A DNA stretch of 64,000 nt, taken from Oasisia sp. SBJ-2009. Taxonomy: Eukaryota; Annelida; Polychaeta; Sabellida; Siboglinidae. Numbering within the stretch: the stretch's first letter is position 1; each line of letters begins with the position of its first letter. This document shows, piece after piece, positions 48,960-61,650 of this stretch. The notes under the pieces were generated by a model, which saw only the letters and a program-made list of their open reading frames with translations, did not search any database and had not been told where the DNA came from. A program made the position numbers and the translations under genes. The stretch is from positions 68,364,254 through 68,428,253 of the forward strand of contig OZ024854.1 of assembly GCA_964017155.1 (NCBI GenBank), in the 5' to 3' direction.

Positions 48960-49400
48960 CCCAGGAATAACAGCAACGTTTTCACATTGAAACTTTAGTT
49001 TTAAAGGATTTCCTTTTGCGGTTTGGTGGTATAGATATTTTGTGTGAGCAGAAATCGGCTGTCGTCAATTTCACGAAGAAAGTGATAGGGGCCTACCACA
49101 AAACAAAACAATCACGTTTCACAAGGAAAATATATTTTAAACCACGCTTCACGCTGTTGCACCTGACCACGAATCACAGGGATAAAAAGGGAACTTTCTC
49201 GTTTCACGAGGAAATAATCTTGCAACTCACGGATCACAAAATACCACGCGCACCCCTAATCACACTACAAAACAGTGCTCGCGACACTGGTGTGGATTAA
49301 TTTAAAGGTCTAAGTGTATAATGATAATAATAAGTAATACTTGTATAACATGCATGCTTTTGATAACGAAACTAAGCTATACATTATCTATACACAAAGT
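48960..49400. other. Stretch with a 94-codon frame, no domain
   Basis: A plus frame at 49016-49300 is open but unrecognised. It contains the repeated words 'tttcacgaagaaa', 'tttcacaaggaaa' and 'tttcacgaggaaa' about 50-80 bp apart, so it is more likely a worn repeat. Confidence 0.35.
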
Positions 49401-49439
49401 GAAAAGTAGAACAAAAATGAGATGAAAAACTACTAACGA

Positions 49440-49700
49440 AAATTGTCATTTCAGTTTATTTTGTGTGTAACATGTTTCAGTATAAGTTTAATTTTGATTA
49501 GTTTTATAAGATAGTATTATCTGATAAAAAGGTATCCTTATTTAACTTTATTTAAAATTCGGCCTTAGAGCCAATCAGCGTCTCTACCCTATTCTGGGGT
49601 GAGGTCGGCCTGGTGTCACAAACACAGAGCATCATTTCCACAGGGAATAGCGAAAACGTGCTGCCACCTGACGGAGCATGGGTAATCGAGGCTTTGAACT
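49440..49700 (+). repeat. Divergent copy of the 49.9/51.2-kb repeat
   Basis: Shares 'agccaatcagcgtctctacc', 'attctggggt' and 'gctgccacct' (at 49660) with the two long copies downstream, but is clearly more diverged. Confidence 0.7.
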
Positions 49701-49915
49701 TAGCTGGCAATATCATAGTGACGCTTGGCAACAGTCAAATCTCGTCTTCATGAAGCTTATTTCCGTGGTGATAGTATCAGTTACTACCTACATATAAAAA
49801 TATCGTTACTTTGACATTTATTACATAATGAAGAATTAAAACATTGGACACAAATATAGAGATTGTATATAAAAGTTATCAGCAGAAGCACGTTACAGCT
49901 GATGTCATGTCCAAA

Positions 49916-50512
49916 ATTAGTCTCGCTTAACCGACTGTCGGTCGGCTGCGGAACTACGCCGAGAAGACAGTCTGGCCACATTTGCCGGCTTTTGTTTGGT
50001 ATCCGCGTGATCTATACAATGCTGCCACCTCACGGACGCTGCCGAAATATATATTTTATAAACAACTGCAAATTTGTATTTCTATTTATTTTGTGTCAAT
50101 ATAAGTTTAATTTTTAATAGTTTTTATAATACAGCATTATTTGATCAAAAGGTTTCCTTATTTAATTTGTATGCTATCCGTGTCGAGCTAGACAATGCTG
50201 CCACCTCACGGATACTGGTTAATCCTGCCGTAATTCTTATTTTATAAAAAACGGTAAATTTGAATTTTTACTTACTTTTGTGTTAATATAAGTTCAATGG
50301 TGAATACTGTTCATATGATATTATTATCTTGTAAAAGTATATCGTTATTTTAATTTTTATTTCATAGTTGGCCTGAGAGCCAATCAGCGTCTCTACCCTA
50401 ATCTGGGGTAAGACTGCCCGGATGTAGAAACTTAAGCCCATATACTGTCCCAGGCGGAGTTGAGGGGGCTTAAAAGTGCTGCCACCTCATGGAGTCTGGG
50501 TAACCGAGGCTA
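49916..50512 (+). repeat. 600-bp repeat, copy 1
   Basis: It starts 'attagtctcgcttaaccg' and ends 'taaccgaggcta'. It is near-identical over its whole length to 51173-51771. Inside it, the word 'gctgccacctca' recurs at 50021, 50197 and 50478, so the repeat itself is made of diverged submodules. It has no coding capacity. Confidence 0.9.
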
Positions 50513-50861
50513 GTCAAAAATAGGAACTAGAGATTAAACGAGCCGACAGTGGCGCCTGGTAGTGTCGATGTTGGTATCAATATTCTCAACAAGTACAGCC
50601 AATAGCGTGATCGGGTCTTGCTGTTTGATGTAATGTTATTATTGTTGTTTCAAACAGCAGCAGATGTTGTTGTTGGGGTATTATTTGCTGACAAGCATGC
50701 CGCGTTAAGTAGCCTCGCTCTGGGAGCGCTATTTAATACTACAAACAAATCATTTTAGCATGCCCACCAGAGGAGCCACTAGTTGTATCGCGTGGGACCC
50801 AAAATACAACTGTACAGCTATCGCAAGCACTAGTCAATTACAATTACACCTAATCATACGC
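50513..50861. other. Spacer between repeat copies
   Basis: No gene seen. Confidence 0.6.
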
Positions 50862-50970
50862 ACGCACGCACGCCCGCCCGCCCGCCCGCCCGCCCGCCCG
50901 CCCGCCCGCCCGCCCGCCCGCACGCACGCCCGCCCGCCCGCACGCCCGCCCGCACGCACGCACGCACGCA
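50862..50970 (+). repeat. (CGCC/CGCA)n microsatellite
   Basis: Tetranucleotide tract of CGCC with CGCA at the ends. Confidence 0.95.
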
Positions 50971-51172
50971 CATGCCCAACAACACACACGCCTAGCCCCC
51001 TCCCACATACACACAGGTTAGACTCTAGGGATCAACGTCGTCACCGGGAAAATTATTGTCAACCGCATACCATAGATCTACCCTGCAGGCTGCATCTTCG
51101 GAATTCAGACGTGACTACGGCGGACAGTGTCAGTAAGTCGTGGAGACTACAGTCGCTGACTCAGTCCAACCA

Positions 51173-51771
51173 ATTAGTCTCGCTTAACCGACTGTCGGTC
51201 GGCTGCGGAACTACGCCGAGAAGACAGTCTGGTGACATTTGCCGGCTTTTGTTTGGTATCCGCGTGATCTATAAAATGCTGCCACCTCACGGACACTGCC
51301 GTAATATTTTTTTTATAAACAACTGCAAATTTGTATTTCTATTTATTTTGGGTTAATATAAGTTTAATTTTTAAATAGTTTTTTATAATACAGCATTATT
51401 TGATCAAAAGGTTTCCTTATTTAATTTGTATGCTATCCGTGTCGGGCTAGACAATGCTGCCACCTCACGGATACTGGTTAATCCTGCCGTAATTCTTATT
51501 TTATAAACAACGGTAAATTTGAATTTTTACTTACTGTTGTGTTAATATAAGTTCAATGGTGAATACTTTTCAAATGATATTATTATCTTGTAAAACTATA
51601 TCGTTATTTAAATTTTTATTTCATAGTTGGCCTGAGAGCCAATCAGCGTCTCTACCCTATTCTGGGGTAAGGCTGCCCGGATGTAGAAACTTAAGCATAT
51701 ATACTGTCCCAGGCGTAGTTGAGGGGGCTTAAAAGTGCTGCCACCTCACGGAGTCTGGGTAACCGAGGCTA
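51173..51771 (+). repeat. 600-bp repeat, copy 2
   Basis: Second copy, 1,257-1,259 bp downstream of copy 1; 'gctgccacctca' recurs at 51278, 51456 and 51737. Confidence 0.9.
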
Positions 51772-52890
51772 TCCAACCAATATGAATTGTGTTCAGTCGG
51801 ACTTTTGGCGAGTCTCAGCCGGGTGCAGCTTTGCTTCCTCTAGTTTACCTGGTCTAGTTCACTTGGCGGATGTGAATTCCACCTAGAGCAGTGGAAAGGG
51901 CCTTGCAACATCTGATGGTTGTGAACCCAGCTTGTAGAACCATTTCCAGTAGTCTACGCTAGCTAGCTCTCGTTCCCGAATAGTTCACGACGATAATCAA
52001 ACATAAGCTATACAACTTGTGCATCTGTTGGCAGACGCCGCACCCGAATATTGGAAGCGTAGAAGTCTGACTGACAAAACAGGAAATGTACGCAGTGGTC
52101 GTATTTACATTAGTGTTAGCAACGCCATGGCAAAAAGCTAAACCACTTTCACAAGTGTGACGTGCGAAAGCTGCTGCAAACCAGGTACTCGCCGAGACTG
52201 GTGTGCCTGTGTATAGGCCACGCTGAGACAGACAGTTATTAACGCAGATGAGATGGTTACGCCGTCAACTGCCAAGCACTCGTGCGCCAAAGAAAAGTGC
52301 TCCATTGTTACTAAACAACAGGACCCGCTCTCGCAGTGGCAACATACAGAGTGTACATATTGCAAGGAGAAAGTAGGAACTCCATCAATAATTTCGGTGT
52401 GAACCGCGACTGTTTGGAAAGCAGCCTGTGACCGCCAAATGAGCTCAACGAAGGAGGTGGGTGAAGGCAGACGAGAGGAGGAGCAAGAAATGGACGACGA
52501 AGAGAAAGTCTTGGCAATGTGACAGTACGTAAGCGACGATGGAAATGGTCTTCTTCGTTTCACGAAAGAAAAAACACAAATCAACGGGACCGAAACATAG
52601 TTCGCAGTTTGAAAGTTTTGCCGACGAAATTATCAAAAATTCACCTTCCGTTTCTAAAGAGTCCGACCGGAACCGAGTGTCTGTGTGGAGTGTAAGGCCG
52701 GGCTCCAACTGATCCTTTAATCTACCTGTTGCCATTTGAGGCGTGATCATGACCAATAGGAACTGTGTATAATGTAGAGTGAATATAACGAAAACCATAA
52801 CATGGTCTTTGAATAGTATGTTTTATATGCACTGGAAAAACCCTGTGGCGTATCGTACCGTATAAAATATACGGTAGACCTACATAGTAG
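51772..52890. other. Intergenic stretch, no gene seen
   Basis: A minus-strand 148-codon frame at 52138-52584 has no recognisable domain and lacks splice or promoter context. Confidence 0.5.
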
Positions 52891-52896
52891 GGTAAC

Positions 52897-54392
52897 CTGG
52901 GGCAGCCCGGCCCCCCTAAGGGAAAAGTTATATATTTTTGTATCCATAATTTGTCGATGCATAATTGGGCAGTAATATTGTTGAGGTATATACACTTCGT
53001 GTATGACACATGTCTCTGAACGATTGAATAACCAAAACGTAAGTTATAACAAGTTTAAAATGTGCTCCAATAAAATCGTTTTGCCCCATGCCTGAGGTAA
53101 AACGGCCCCTCGCCTGGGGTAAAACGGCCCCTCGCCTGGGGTAAAACGGCCCCGAGCCTATTTACTCTAATATTAGGTTTAACCGTGTTTTATACATTAT
53201 TTATTTAACCCGTCATTAACTACTACTATTATCATCATTCATCGTGAGCAGAAATAATCACCAATCCGCATCACTCATCGTGATACATTAGACTCATCAT
53301 TGTTATGTCTGTTTTCTATTGCTTCTTCGACAATACAACACGGTCACACCCGCTCTATTGATCTTACATCCGGAACATTCCGGTTTCCTACCTATCAGTT
53401 CCTGTCTGTATTACTCGACACTACGATCACCTTTGGCATCTGCATCATCACAGGCCTTAAAATCATTATAGTGTTGAACATATTATACTAAAGTAATGGC
53501 ATGCAGATACTTCGCGGCAGATACAACAACCTAATCATCAGTTGAAACCACTCATCATTAATTATAATATGTCAAAAAATTACAGCAATATTTTGCATTA
53601 TCATTACACTCGTCACTGAAAATACTTATCAGCTTTGGAATTTGCGTCAACGCAAACCTTACAATCATTAAGATATTGTATTAACAAACGGCTTGCAGAT
53701 AATCTACTGTCTAATCACACTCTGACTCGCAGTTGGGACACACGAAATACGGGATCCCTGGTGTACACTCACTGTTAGCCCAATTCTTGCATTCTTGGCA
53801 TTGAACCCAGACTCCTCGTGGCCGACTGCAACTGAATGGTTCTCCCCACACCAAACAAGGCCATTCCTCTTCATCGCTGCATTCGTCGACTATCTTGCAC
53901 TTTTTTATTTAAATTATTGTGTGTGCTATAAATACATCACAGCTTTATTGCGTTTACATACCATATTCGTACTGCATGGCGAGGCAAGACGGCCCCGGGA
54001 CCGTTTTGCCCCGTTCTGACAGGGCCGTCTTACCCCATACACACCAGTGCCAACTTTTTTCACCTTCACATGTAATCCTTTAATATCGCACCCATTTCGA
54101 TGAAAGTCATTGAAAACGTGTATAGATGCGAGTGCATTAGTACCAGTCGCTGGCTAATCATCACACGGTGGACATATTAACACCGATTTTACAAAGGAGT
54201 GATTATTAGATCGTAGGGTATGCAAAACTTTAAAAAAGGTTTGTGAACTTAGTTTTGGTAGCGTTTGGCCTTGCGGTGGCTATGAGTATTTGCTAGGTAG
54301 CAGCATCATGTTCCACTATTCAACGTTAGTTTGTGTTCACTCGTTTGGCAGAAAAGACGGGGGGCCGTATTACCCCCAGGGGCCGTTTTACC
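52897..54392. mobile_element. Putative DNA element with inverted 22-bp units
   Basis: The left side has a worn unit at 52897 and three direct units 'ggtaaaacggcccctcgcc' at 53096, 53118 and 53140 (22-bp period). The right side has the same word inverted ('ccgttttgcccc', 'gggccgtcttacccc') at 54001-54036 and ('ggccgtattaccccc', 'ggccgttttacc') at 54362-54392. The roughly 0.8-kb interior is AT-rich and non-coding. This suggests a non-autonomous element with repeated subterminal sites; two nested insertions are possible. Confidence 0.45.
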
Positions 54393-54569
54393 ACACGTAC
54401 ACACTTGCGGGCGCGCACATTCACGCGCACTCTCTCATAAAAACAAGTACACTCTCAATTTGTTTTCTGTATTTTCCCTGGCGGATAGCGTCCCAAAGGT
54501 TCACCTTCAAGGGTAAAAGTATAATGTTTTAAAATAACACGAATACACAGAGAAATACGCGAACGCATC

Positions 54570-54770
54570 CGCGAACATCCACGCACAGGAAATATAAGAA
54601 TAGGCGCAGGCGCAAACGTTCACTGCTTTGCCAGGAAGTTGCGCATTGCGCAACTGCGGATTCGCACAATTAGTGGTCACGTGATTGCGGTTTCCGCCCA
54701 ACAACGAGACAACGAGAAGGGCGTAAGATGTATGTAAGATGTAATGTAAGGCGAAATGGATCCGCTGCAG
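54570..54770 (+). promoter_or_regulatory. Promoter-like CpG stretch
   Basis: It has 'aggcgcaggcgcaaacg' and 'gcgcattgcgcaactgcg', which resemble NRF1-type sites, and 'gtcacgtgat' with an E-box. It is followed by ATGGATCCGCTGCAG, which meets a possible donor, GTCAGT, at 54771. No gene downstream was proven. Confidence 0.25.
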
Positions 54771-55136
54771 GTCAGTTTTCTCATTTCTTTTGTCGTTTTC
54801 TTACTCGCTGTCTATAGCTGCTCGTTATCGATACACTTACTATTAAATCGCTTCAATGTTGTTGTAGCAAACGGCCACGGTGACATCGAGATGGGTTGGA
54901 GGTTCGCCGGCTTGCAGATTCCTTCCATGGCTTACCCGCCGTCTTCAACTGTCAGTTATTTTAACCAGATATGTATCATATCTAATCCAAATGACTGGTT
55001 GATTGTCGATGGTGTCTTTTTCGTCATTCGATGTATCATTTTGTTAGGTAATAAAACAATACTTCAAGATGGTCGACGATCTCCCGTGTGGCGATTGAGA
55101 ATTCTTTCTTTTTCGGTTTGGGATGCAGATTGTTGA
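54756..55136 (+). CDS. Hypothetical small ORF with N-terminal membrane segment
   Basis: The 126-codon frame begins MDPLQVSFLISFVVFLLAVY and has a hydrophobic span at about residues 6-32, then mixed sequence including a second hydrophobic patch near 85-97. I do not recognise it. Its only support is its length and the promoter-like stretch upstream. The alternative is a first exon ending at codon 5 with intron beyond. Confidence 0.15.
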   Translation: MDPLQVSFLISFVVFLLAVYSCSLSIHLLLNRFNVVVANGHGDIEMGWRFAGLQIPSMAYPPSSTVSYFNQICIISNPNDWLIVDGVFFVIRCIILLGNKTILQDGRRSPVWRLRILSFSVWDADC

Positions 55137-55206
55137 CGACGAAGAGGCCACATACCTAGGGTGTGTTGATGGATAGATCGTCGCAATTGTGCCTCGCAAT
55201 GTTTTC

Positions 55207-55207
<1 letters not shown>

Positions 55208-55240
<33 letters not shown>
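55208..55240 (+). repeat. (TA)n microsatellite
   Basis: Short TA run. Confidence 0.9.
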
Positions 55241-55241
<1 letters not shown>

Positions 55242-55488
55242 GTTCCGCCATGAACATTCTTCAGTTGTGAACGTCGCCGCGAACAGGTATCAAAACACTA
55301 CCACCCCCCCCCCCTCCTCCAATGCAGCGCCCCCGTCTTGTCTTCCGAGGTCAATATCCGACGACCGAGAAATTGCGAACGTCACCGCAAAAATTGTCAA
55401 CACGTCCCATTTCGATGTCGTGTCATGTTGAAGATACGGCTCACGCAGCTCTCTTCACAAGACAGCGCCGCCCGTATGTGCAGTCACA

Positions 55489-55745
55489 CCACGCACACAC
55501 GCACGCGCGCGCACGCACGCACACACACATACATACATACATACACACACATCACCACACACACGCACACACGCACACACACATCACCACACACGCACAC
55601 AAGCACGCACACACACACATCACCACAGACACACACACATACGCAAACGCACACGCACACACACAAACATCACCACAGACACGCACACGCACACACACAT
55701 CACCACAGACACGCATACGCACGCGCACGCACACGCATAACCACA
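55489..55745 (+). repeat. CA-rich repeat with periodic CATCACCACA
   Basis: CA/CG microsatellite with 'catcaccaca' words at irregular 30-60-bp spacing, so a longer unit lies under the CA repeat. Confidence 0.85.
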
Positions 55746-55973
55746 GACACATTCACGGCGAAGAGAAATTTGTGTTTCTGTCTATGCATGTGTTATGGTA
55801 ATGCAATGTTTAAGATGCACTCAAGCAAGCTTTATAAACATATCACATCTGTAAGGGAGTCATCAAACCAAATTTTGCATACACAGATGTAATTATTAAC
55901 CACACATTGCTATAGGTTCTGATTTGATACAGGTAACGTAATATCTGTGTAAACATTGTAAGAAAAACTTGAG

Positions 55974-56001
55974 AGCTGGCAACAGACTAGTCTCTCTGTC
56001 A
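55974..56001 (+). repeat. 28-bp direct repeat, copy 1
   Basis: 'gagctggcaacagactagtc' plus 'tctctgtc', repeated exactly at about 57014-57041. Confidence 0.8.
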
Positions 56002-56198
56002 TTCCAAATTTCATGTTTGCAGAATCATTGATTTTATAGTCAGAGAAAAAAGTTTGTAAAGTAATTCATTACATTCTTTGTTGTATCCTGACCAAACATT
56101 CACACAGTCGAAGGGTCAAGGTTTGTATGTAAACTGAAGAGATATTTTGTTGTCCACATGTCTCCACTCAGCCAGTCATTGTGTTTACTCTTTCTGTC

Positions 56199-56516
56199 CT
56201 AGTACTGCACGACTGGTCTGATGCCAGCATCTTTCAGCTTGGAGACATCGAACCATTTCAACAGCCTAATTGGTGTTACAGTTCCTTTAAGCTTCAGTCT
56301 GATGTGTGTGACAACAAGGTGGTGATCGCTGCCAACATCTGCTCCTCTTCTAAAACGTACATCTTGTAAGGATCGTCGCCACTTGCCACTGATGAGTAGG
56401 TGGTCAATTTGTTTATTGTCTCTTTGGTTAGGTGAGATCCAAGTAAGTTTGTGTATTTCTTTGTGTGCAAATAGGATAACAAAGTTGTTTATACCACAGA
56501 AGTCTATCAGTCGAGT
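56199..56516 (-). pseudogene. Fragment of a LINE apurinic endonuclease domain
   Basis: The minus-strand frame reads TRLIDFCGINNFVIL, then HKLTWISPNQRDNKQIDHLL and RGADVGSDHHLVV. These are the last motifs of the AP-like endonuclease of LINE ORF2 proteins: the TW.SP.....IDH block, then the SDHHLV block with the catalytic Asp-His pair. There is no reverse transcriptase downstream and the start of the domain is missing, so it is a both-end truncated remnant. Confidence 0.85.
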
Positions 56517-57027
56517 ATGGTACAATGTAAGTACAGCATATAACAGTCGAGAAACGCATAATTTAAATATGTCATGTAACAGTAACGTGACAATGAGTAT
56601 GGTCCAGTGTGAGTACATCATGTGACAGTAATGAGACAGTAGAATACGGGAAAATGTGACTATGTCATGTGATGGTAGCTTGCAGCAAGTTCATTATATA
56701 TGTGATGACAACTTTTTCTGTTATTACTTGTTCTCTGACTTTTCTTGTATGCAGCAGACATGTCTGTCCTGAGTGTTGTTGTATGTAATCGATAGGTTTG
56801 TCCTATATGAATATAGTTGTATGTAATCGATAGTTCCATCCTAAGTTAGAGTTGTTGTACATAAAAGATAGGTGTGATGAAAGTGAGTGTTGGTGAGGCT
56901 GAGCTGTTTGGCACAGGGGGTGTAGAATAGGAGGAGTCTCAGAGAGTGCTTCAGTTCCTCCACTGAGGGGCGAAGAAACAAGTGGTGCCCAGGGTGAACA
57001 GAGAACCCATGCTGAGCTGGCAACAGA

Positions 57028-57550
<523 letters not shown>

Positions 57551-57561
57551 TTTTCCTACCA

Positions 57562-57725
<164 letters not shown>

Positions 57726-57729
57726 ACAG

Positions 57730-58660
57730 CCACTGACTATGACAACTACAGAGATGTCAATGTCATTACACATTGCATGATAGAATGTTGCTATGGTGAT
57801 CAACTTTCTAGATATATTGTTACTCATCTAATGACAGAATACTGTTCTAGTGCCAAATAATCTACAAAACACAATACTAAAGGAAACAGATTCTGATCAG
57901 CTTGCTAATCTATTCTCTTTTGACCAATCCCAAATGTGACTTTAATAGGGACCATGATAGTGAAAATGAGCATACATGATATAGCTCATATATGACAGAT
58001 CCTAGTGGCATTAATGACCTAGCCATTGTCAGTGTATTGTTTATAATTTCGTGGCACATACAATATAACTAATTACAGTGTATTTTTAAATATCATGACG
58101 TTTTCAGTATTATAAGTCTGTTCCTTGTTTGTGTCAGCTAAGCAACTGGCAACGTCACCGGTCAGTTGGCAGCTCTTACCAGCTCTTTATCGTCCTGTGT
58201 CAGAGCTCTAAAAGCACATCACTTCCATCATAATTTTGTTTTCCCATTTTACCTCCACTTTTTTTATGACTCTAGAAATATTATTGTGAGGAAACTGTTT
58301 TTATAAATGTCATAGCATAAGTGATGGATGTATTCAGAAGGATATTCTCAGTTATTAACAAACACATGCATGTGCTTACACACATGAAGGCATGCAGGCA
58401 CACACATGTACACAAACACACACAGCACACAGACATGTACACATACATACATACACACAAGCACATAAGGCAAGTACATGCACACACATGTAAATTAATA
58501 CACAAACAAACACACAAGTAAATGTTGACATGATCAGTTGTTTGCATTATGGTTTTTTCTGGAATAATTTGCTTGTGGTGATGTACAGATTCAGCTACCT
58601 GGTAAATTTCTAACTGTGGCTCCTCAGTAGCACCTACCACTGTCTTAGAGGAGTCTCTGT
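57730..58660. other. AT-rich stretch, no gene seen
   Basis: Contains a loose CA-rich patch at 58371-58515. No gene recognised. Confidence 0.6.
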
Positions 58661-58664
58661 GTTA

Positions 58665-59235
58665 CAGGCGATGACGGTGTCAATGTGTTTCAGGCTCTAA
58701 CAGTGTCAGTGTCATGTAGGCTCTATGTGTCAGTGTTACAGGCTCAAACAATGTCAGCATGTTGACGCTTTAAAAGTGTCAGTGTTTTGCAGGCTGTCAC
58801 AATGCCAGTGTGTTGCAAGCTCTAACAGTGTCAGTGTGTTGCATGCATTAACATTTGTCAGTGTGTTGCAAGCTCTCACAATGTCGGTGTGTTGCACGCA
58901 TTAACATTTATAAGTGTGTTGCAGGCTGTCACAATGTCAGTGTGTTGCAAGCTCAAACAGTGTCAGTGTGTTGCTCGCATTAACATTTGTAAGTGTGTTG
59001 CAAGCTCTCACAATGTCAGTGTGTTGCACGCATTAACATTTGTAAGTGTGTTGCAGGCTGTCACATTATCAGTGTGTTGCAAGCTCTAACAGTGTCAGTG
59101 TATTGCATGCATTAACATTTGTAAGTGTGTTGCAGGCTGTCACATTATCAGTGTGTTGCAAGCTCTAACAGTGTCAGTGTGTTGTACGCATTAAAATTTG
59201 TCAGTGTGTTGCAGGCATAAACAGTGTCAACATGG
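58665..59235 (+). repeat. 26-bp minisatellite with 79-bp higher-order unit
   Basis: The basic unit is near 'tcagtgtgttgcaggctgtc' plus 'acaatg'. Three variants ('gcaggctgtcac', 'gcaagctctaac', 'gcacgcattaac') follow each other in order, giving a 79-bp higher-order repeat that is clearest from 58890 to 59220. Confidence 0.85.
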
Positions 59236-59649
59236 GGTAGGTTCTAACAGGATGACAACTCTGACCTGTTGCCATGGTGATGTGGTCATCGATGATGGGC
59301 CCACTTCTATCAAGGCTTGCTATGCAAGGTCTGCTATGCCGACATATTACCATGGTGATTTACTATGTTTGCACACATTTCCATGGCTGTCACAAAACTG
59401 GTACATGTATAATATATTCCTATTCCTGATTAGTTATGTTGATTAGTTGCACATCTCTCATGTATATATTGTCCCATTATATTTTTGTGTAATGGGCGTC
59501 ATGCTACAACCATTCTTTGAAATAGTTAATTCTTTAACATTTGATAGTCCTAGTACTAGAGAGGTTAGCAGCTCCTAGGTTTTTTTCATTTACTATTTTC
59601 TCCTTATGACTACAACATGCATGTTGAAGGTTTACTCCCTGATTAGGCT
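59236..59649. other. AT-rich stretch, no gene seen
   Basis: The words 'ttgccatggtgatgt' and 'ttaccatggtgattt' at about 59270 and 59347 suggest a worn duplication. Confidence 0.5.
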
Positions 59650-59802
59650 ATCTTTATTCTGGTGGGCTGTATATTTTGGTGGGTTATCTTTATTCTGGTG
59701 GGTCATCTGTATTCTGGTGGGCTGTCTATATTCTGGTGGGTTATCTTGATTTTGTTGGGGTGTCTTTATTTTGAAGACATGTCTGTATTCTGCTGAACTG
59801 TC
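59650..59802 (+). repeat. 15-21-bp minisatellite
   Basis: About eight copies of a unit near 'atctttattctggtgggct', increasingly degenerate to the right. Confidence 0.8.
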
Positions 59803-61239
59803 GACTGAAATAGATGACTATTTTTGTGACTGGTTACAAATTGTTTGTCCACTCTTTGCACAGCAAACTTCAAAATATTTCTTTTATTGAGTTATCATGT
59901 CAACCCTAGATAATATGACCTGCCACAGGTCATTCATTGCTTACTGCAGTTGATGTAACAAGATGGTAGCAACAATAGTGTACGTTGATAAACTATGTCC
60001 AGTGTTTTATGCATGTCACATGTGAGCACATTTTCTGTTTATATTTATTGCTATGGACTGAGATCATAAAATTAACAGTTTGATATGTGTTTATGTATTA
60101 ATCGTTAACAACCCAACATCCATGCAAGCTGATACCTAGGTGAACATAAATTTGATGTGAACAAATAAAACTTGTTTTCCATGCAACTATAATAATAAAA
60201 TTCAATATGTTAACTTAATTATTACATTTTAACTTGCGGTCAACTTAAGTTGTATTCCTTATCTATTGATGCTGGTTATCTGCTTTCAGGGATGGTCTCT
60301 CACTCCCTCTCTCTGCCTTCCTCTCTTTTGAACTTTTGACATGTGTATAAAATATGTGTGGTGGCTGCTTCATACCATGGATGTGCACGCATTTCACTGT
60401 ACTTAGAATGCTGTTATAACCATGTAACACCTAATGTACCTATTACGTACTATTTACCATCTGTGTGCAATATGTCCCAACGGTTGAGTAGTGACTGTAG
60501 TAATATAGGTTTGTGTGTAAAAGTACAACATTAACGTGTGTTGAACCCATAAAAACGCCTATTTCATAAACATGACATCCTGTTGCTATGTTACATTCAT
60601 TCCCAAGGCAGTCTAGATCCCATAAATAAATGCATATCTGAACAGCTAGAAGAGTTGGCAGGTGTAGTGAAGTTAGAATTATACACAGGTGAGTTACATA
60701 TAAAGGTGGAGGGGATTTATGAATGCATGATCATGGTTTCATTTATATGGATATTCATTATTTATATGTAACATAGAGTAACTAAGAAATTAGATCAACA
60801 GTAATATATTATCATGTAGTTTTATATTTATTCTCTAAACTCCGCTGTGAATGTTGATTGCTATTTACACAAATATTTCCATTCCCTTGGAAGAAAGATT
60901 GAAATTGAATGGAACATAATTGTCAAAACATTTCATAAATGGTAAGCTAAGTACTTTATAGATACAAAAAAAGATTAATTAATGCATACAACAGTGCCAC
61001 ACTGTTATAAAGCCTTAGTAGCACAAAGCAGTGTACATACACACTGAGAAAACGATACATAGTAACAGTTTTGAGCATATGCATGGGTTCACTAATTGTC
61101 AGCAGATGGTTTAAGCCAAGTTAATACAATCCATATTCTTAATCTGTGCAATCACTGTCACGTTCACAACATGTTTCACTTTAGATGTGTTCACCATCTA
61201 TTTCTTTTCAGGTACATTCTTCAACTCTTTCTCTTCACC
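59803..61239. other. AT-rich stretch, no confident exon
   Basis: A piece at 60610-60686 reads SLDPINKCISEQLEEL and ends at a GTGAGT donor. It is the only coding-like passage, and it is too short to call. Confidence 0.4.
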
Positions 61240-61493
61240 AACATTCATTCCCTACCGGTATCTATCTCTCTACCTCATTATCTGGCTCTCTCACTCTTCA
61301 TCACTCTCCCTCTCTCTCTCTTCAGCTACGTTCACTCTCACTATTCAGACATATACACTATCCTGTCTTTCTTTCGATCTCTCATTCTCTCTCTGTCTCT
61401 GTCTCTCTCGCTCTCTCTCTCTCTCTATCTCTCTCTTTCTCTCTCTCTCTTTTTGTATGTCTCTGTCTGTCTGTCTCTCTCTCGCTGTCTCTA

Positions 61494-61531
<38 letters not shown>

Positions 61532-61650
61532 ACTCTCATCAGCCACTCTCACCCACTTTACTCTCTTCTGTTGTGGACACCACCTCTCTCTCTCTCTCTC
61601 TGCCTCTCTATATATCTCTCTCTGTCTCTCTCTCTCTCTCCCCCCAACCA
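61240..61650 (+). repeat. CT-rich / CTGT microsatellite
   Basis: Pyrimidine-rich tract with a (GTCT)n block at 61488-61527. Confidence 0.9.

Noticed and set aside
60610..60686. Possible internal exon (SLDPINKCISEQLEEL)
   Set aside because: The acceptor is weak, it spans only 25 codons, there is no homologue I recognise, and it does not join in phase to the nearest candidate first exons.
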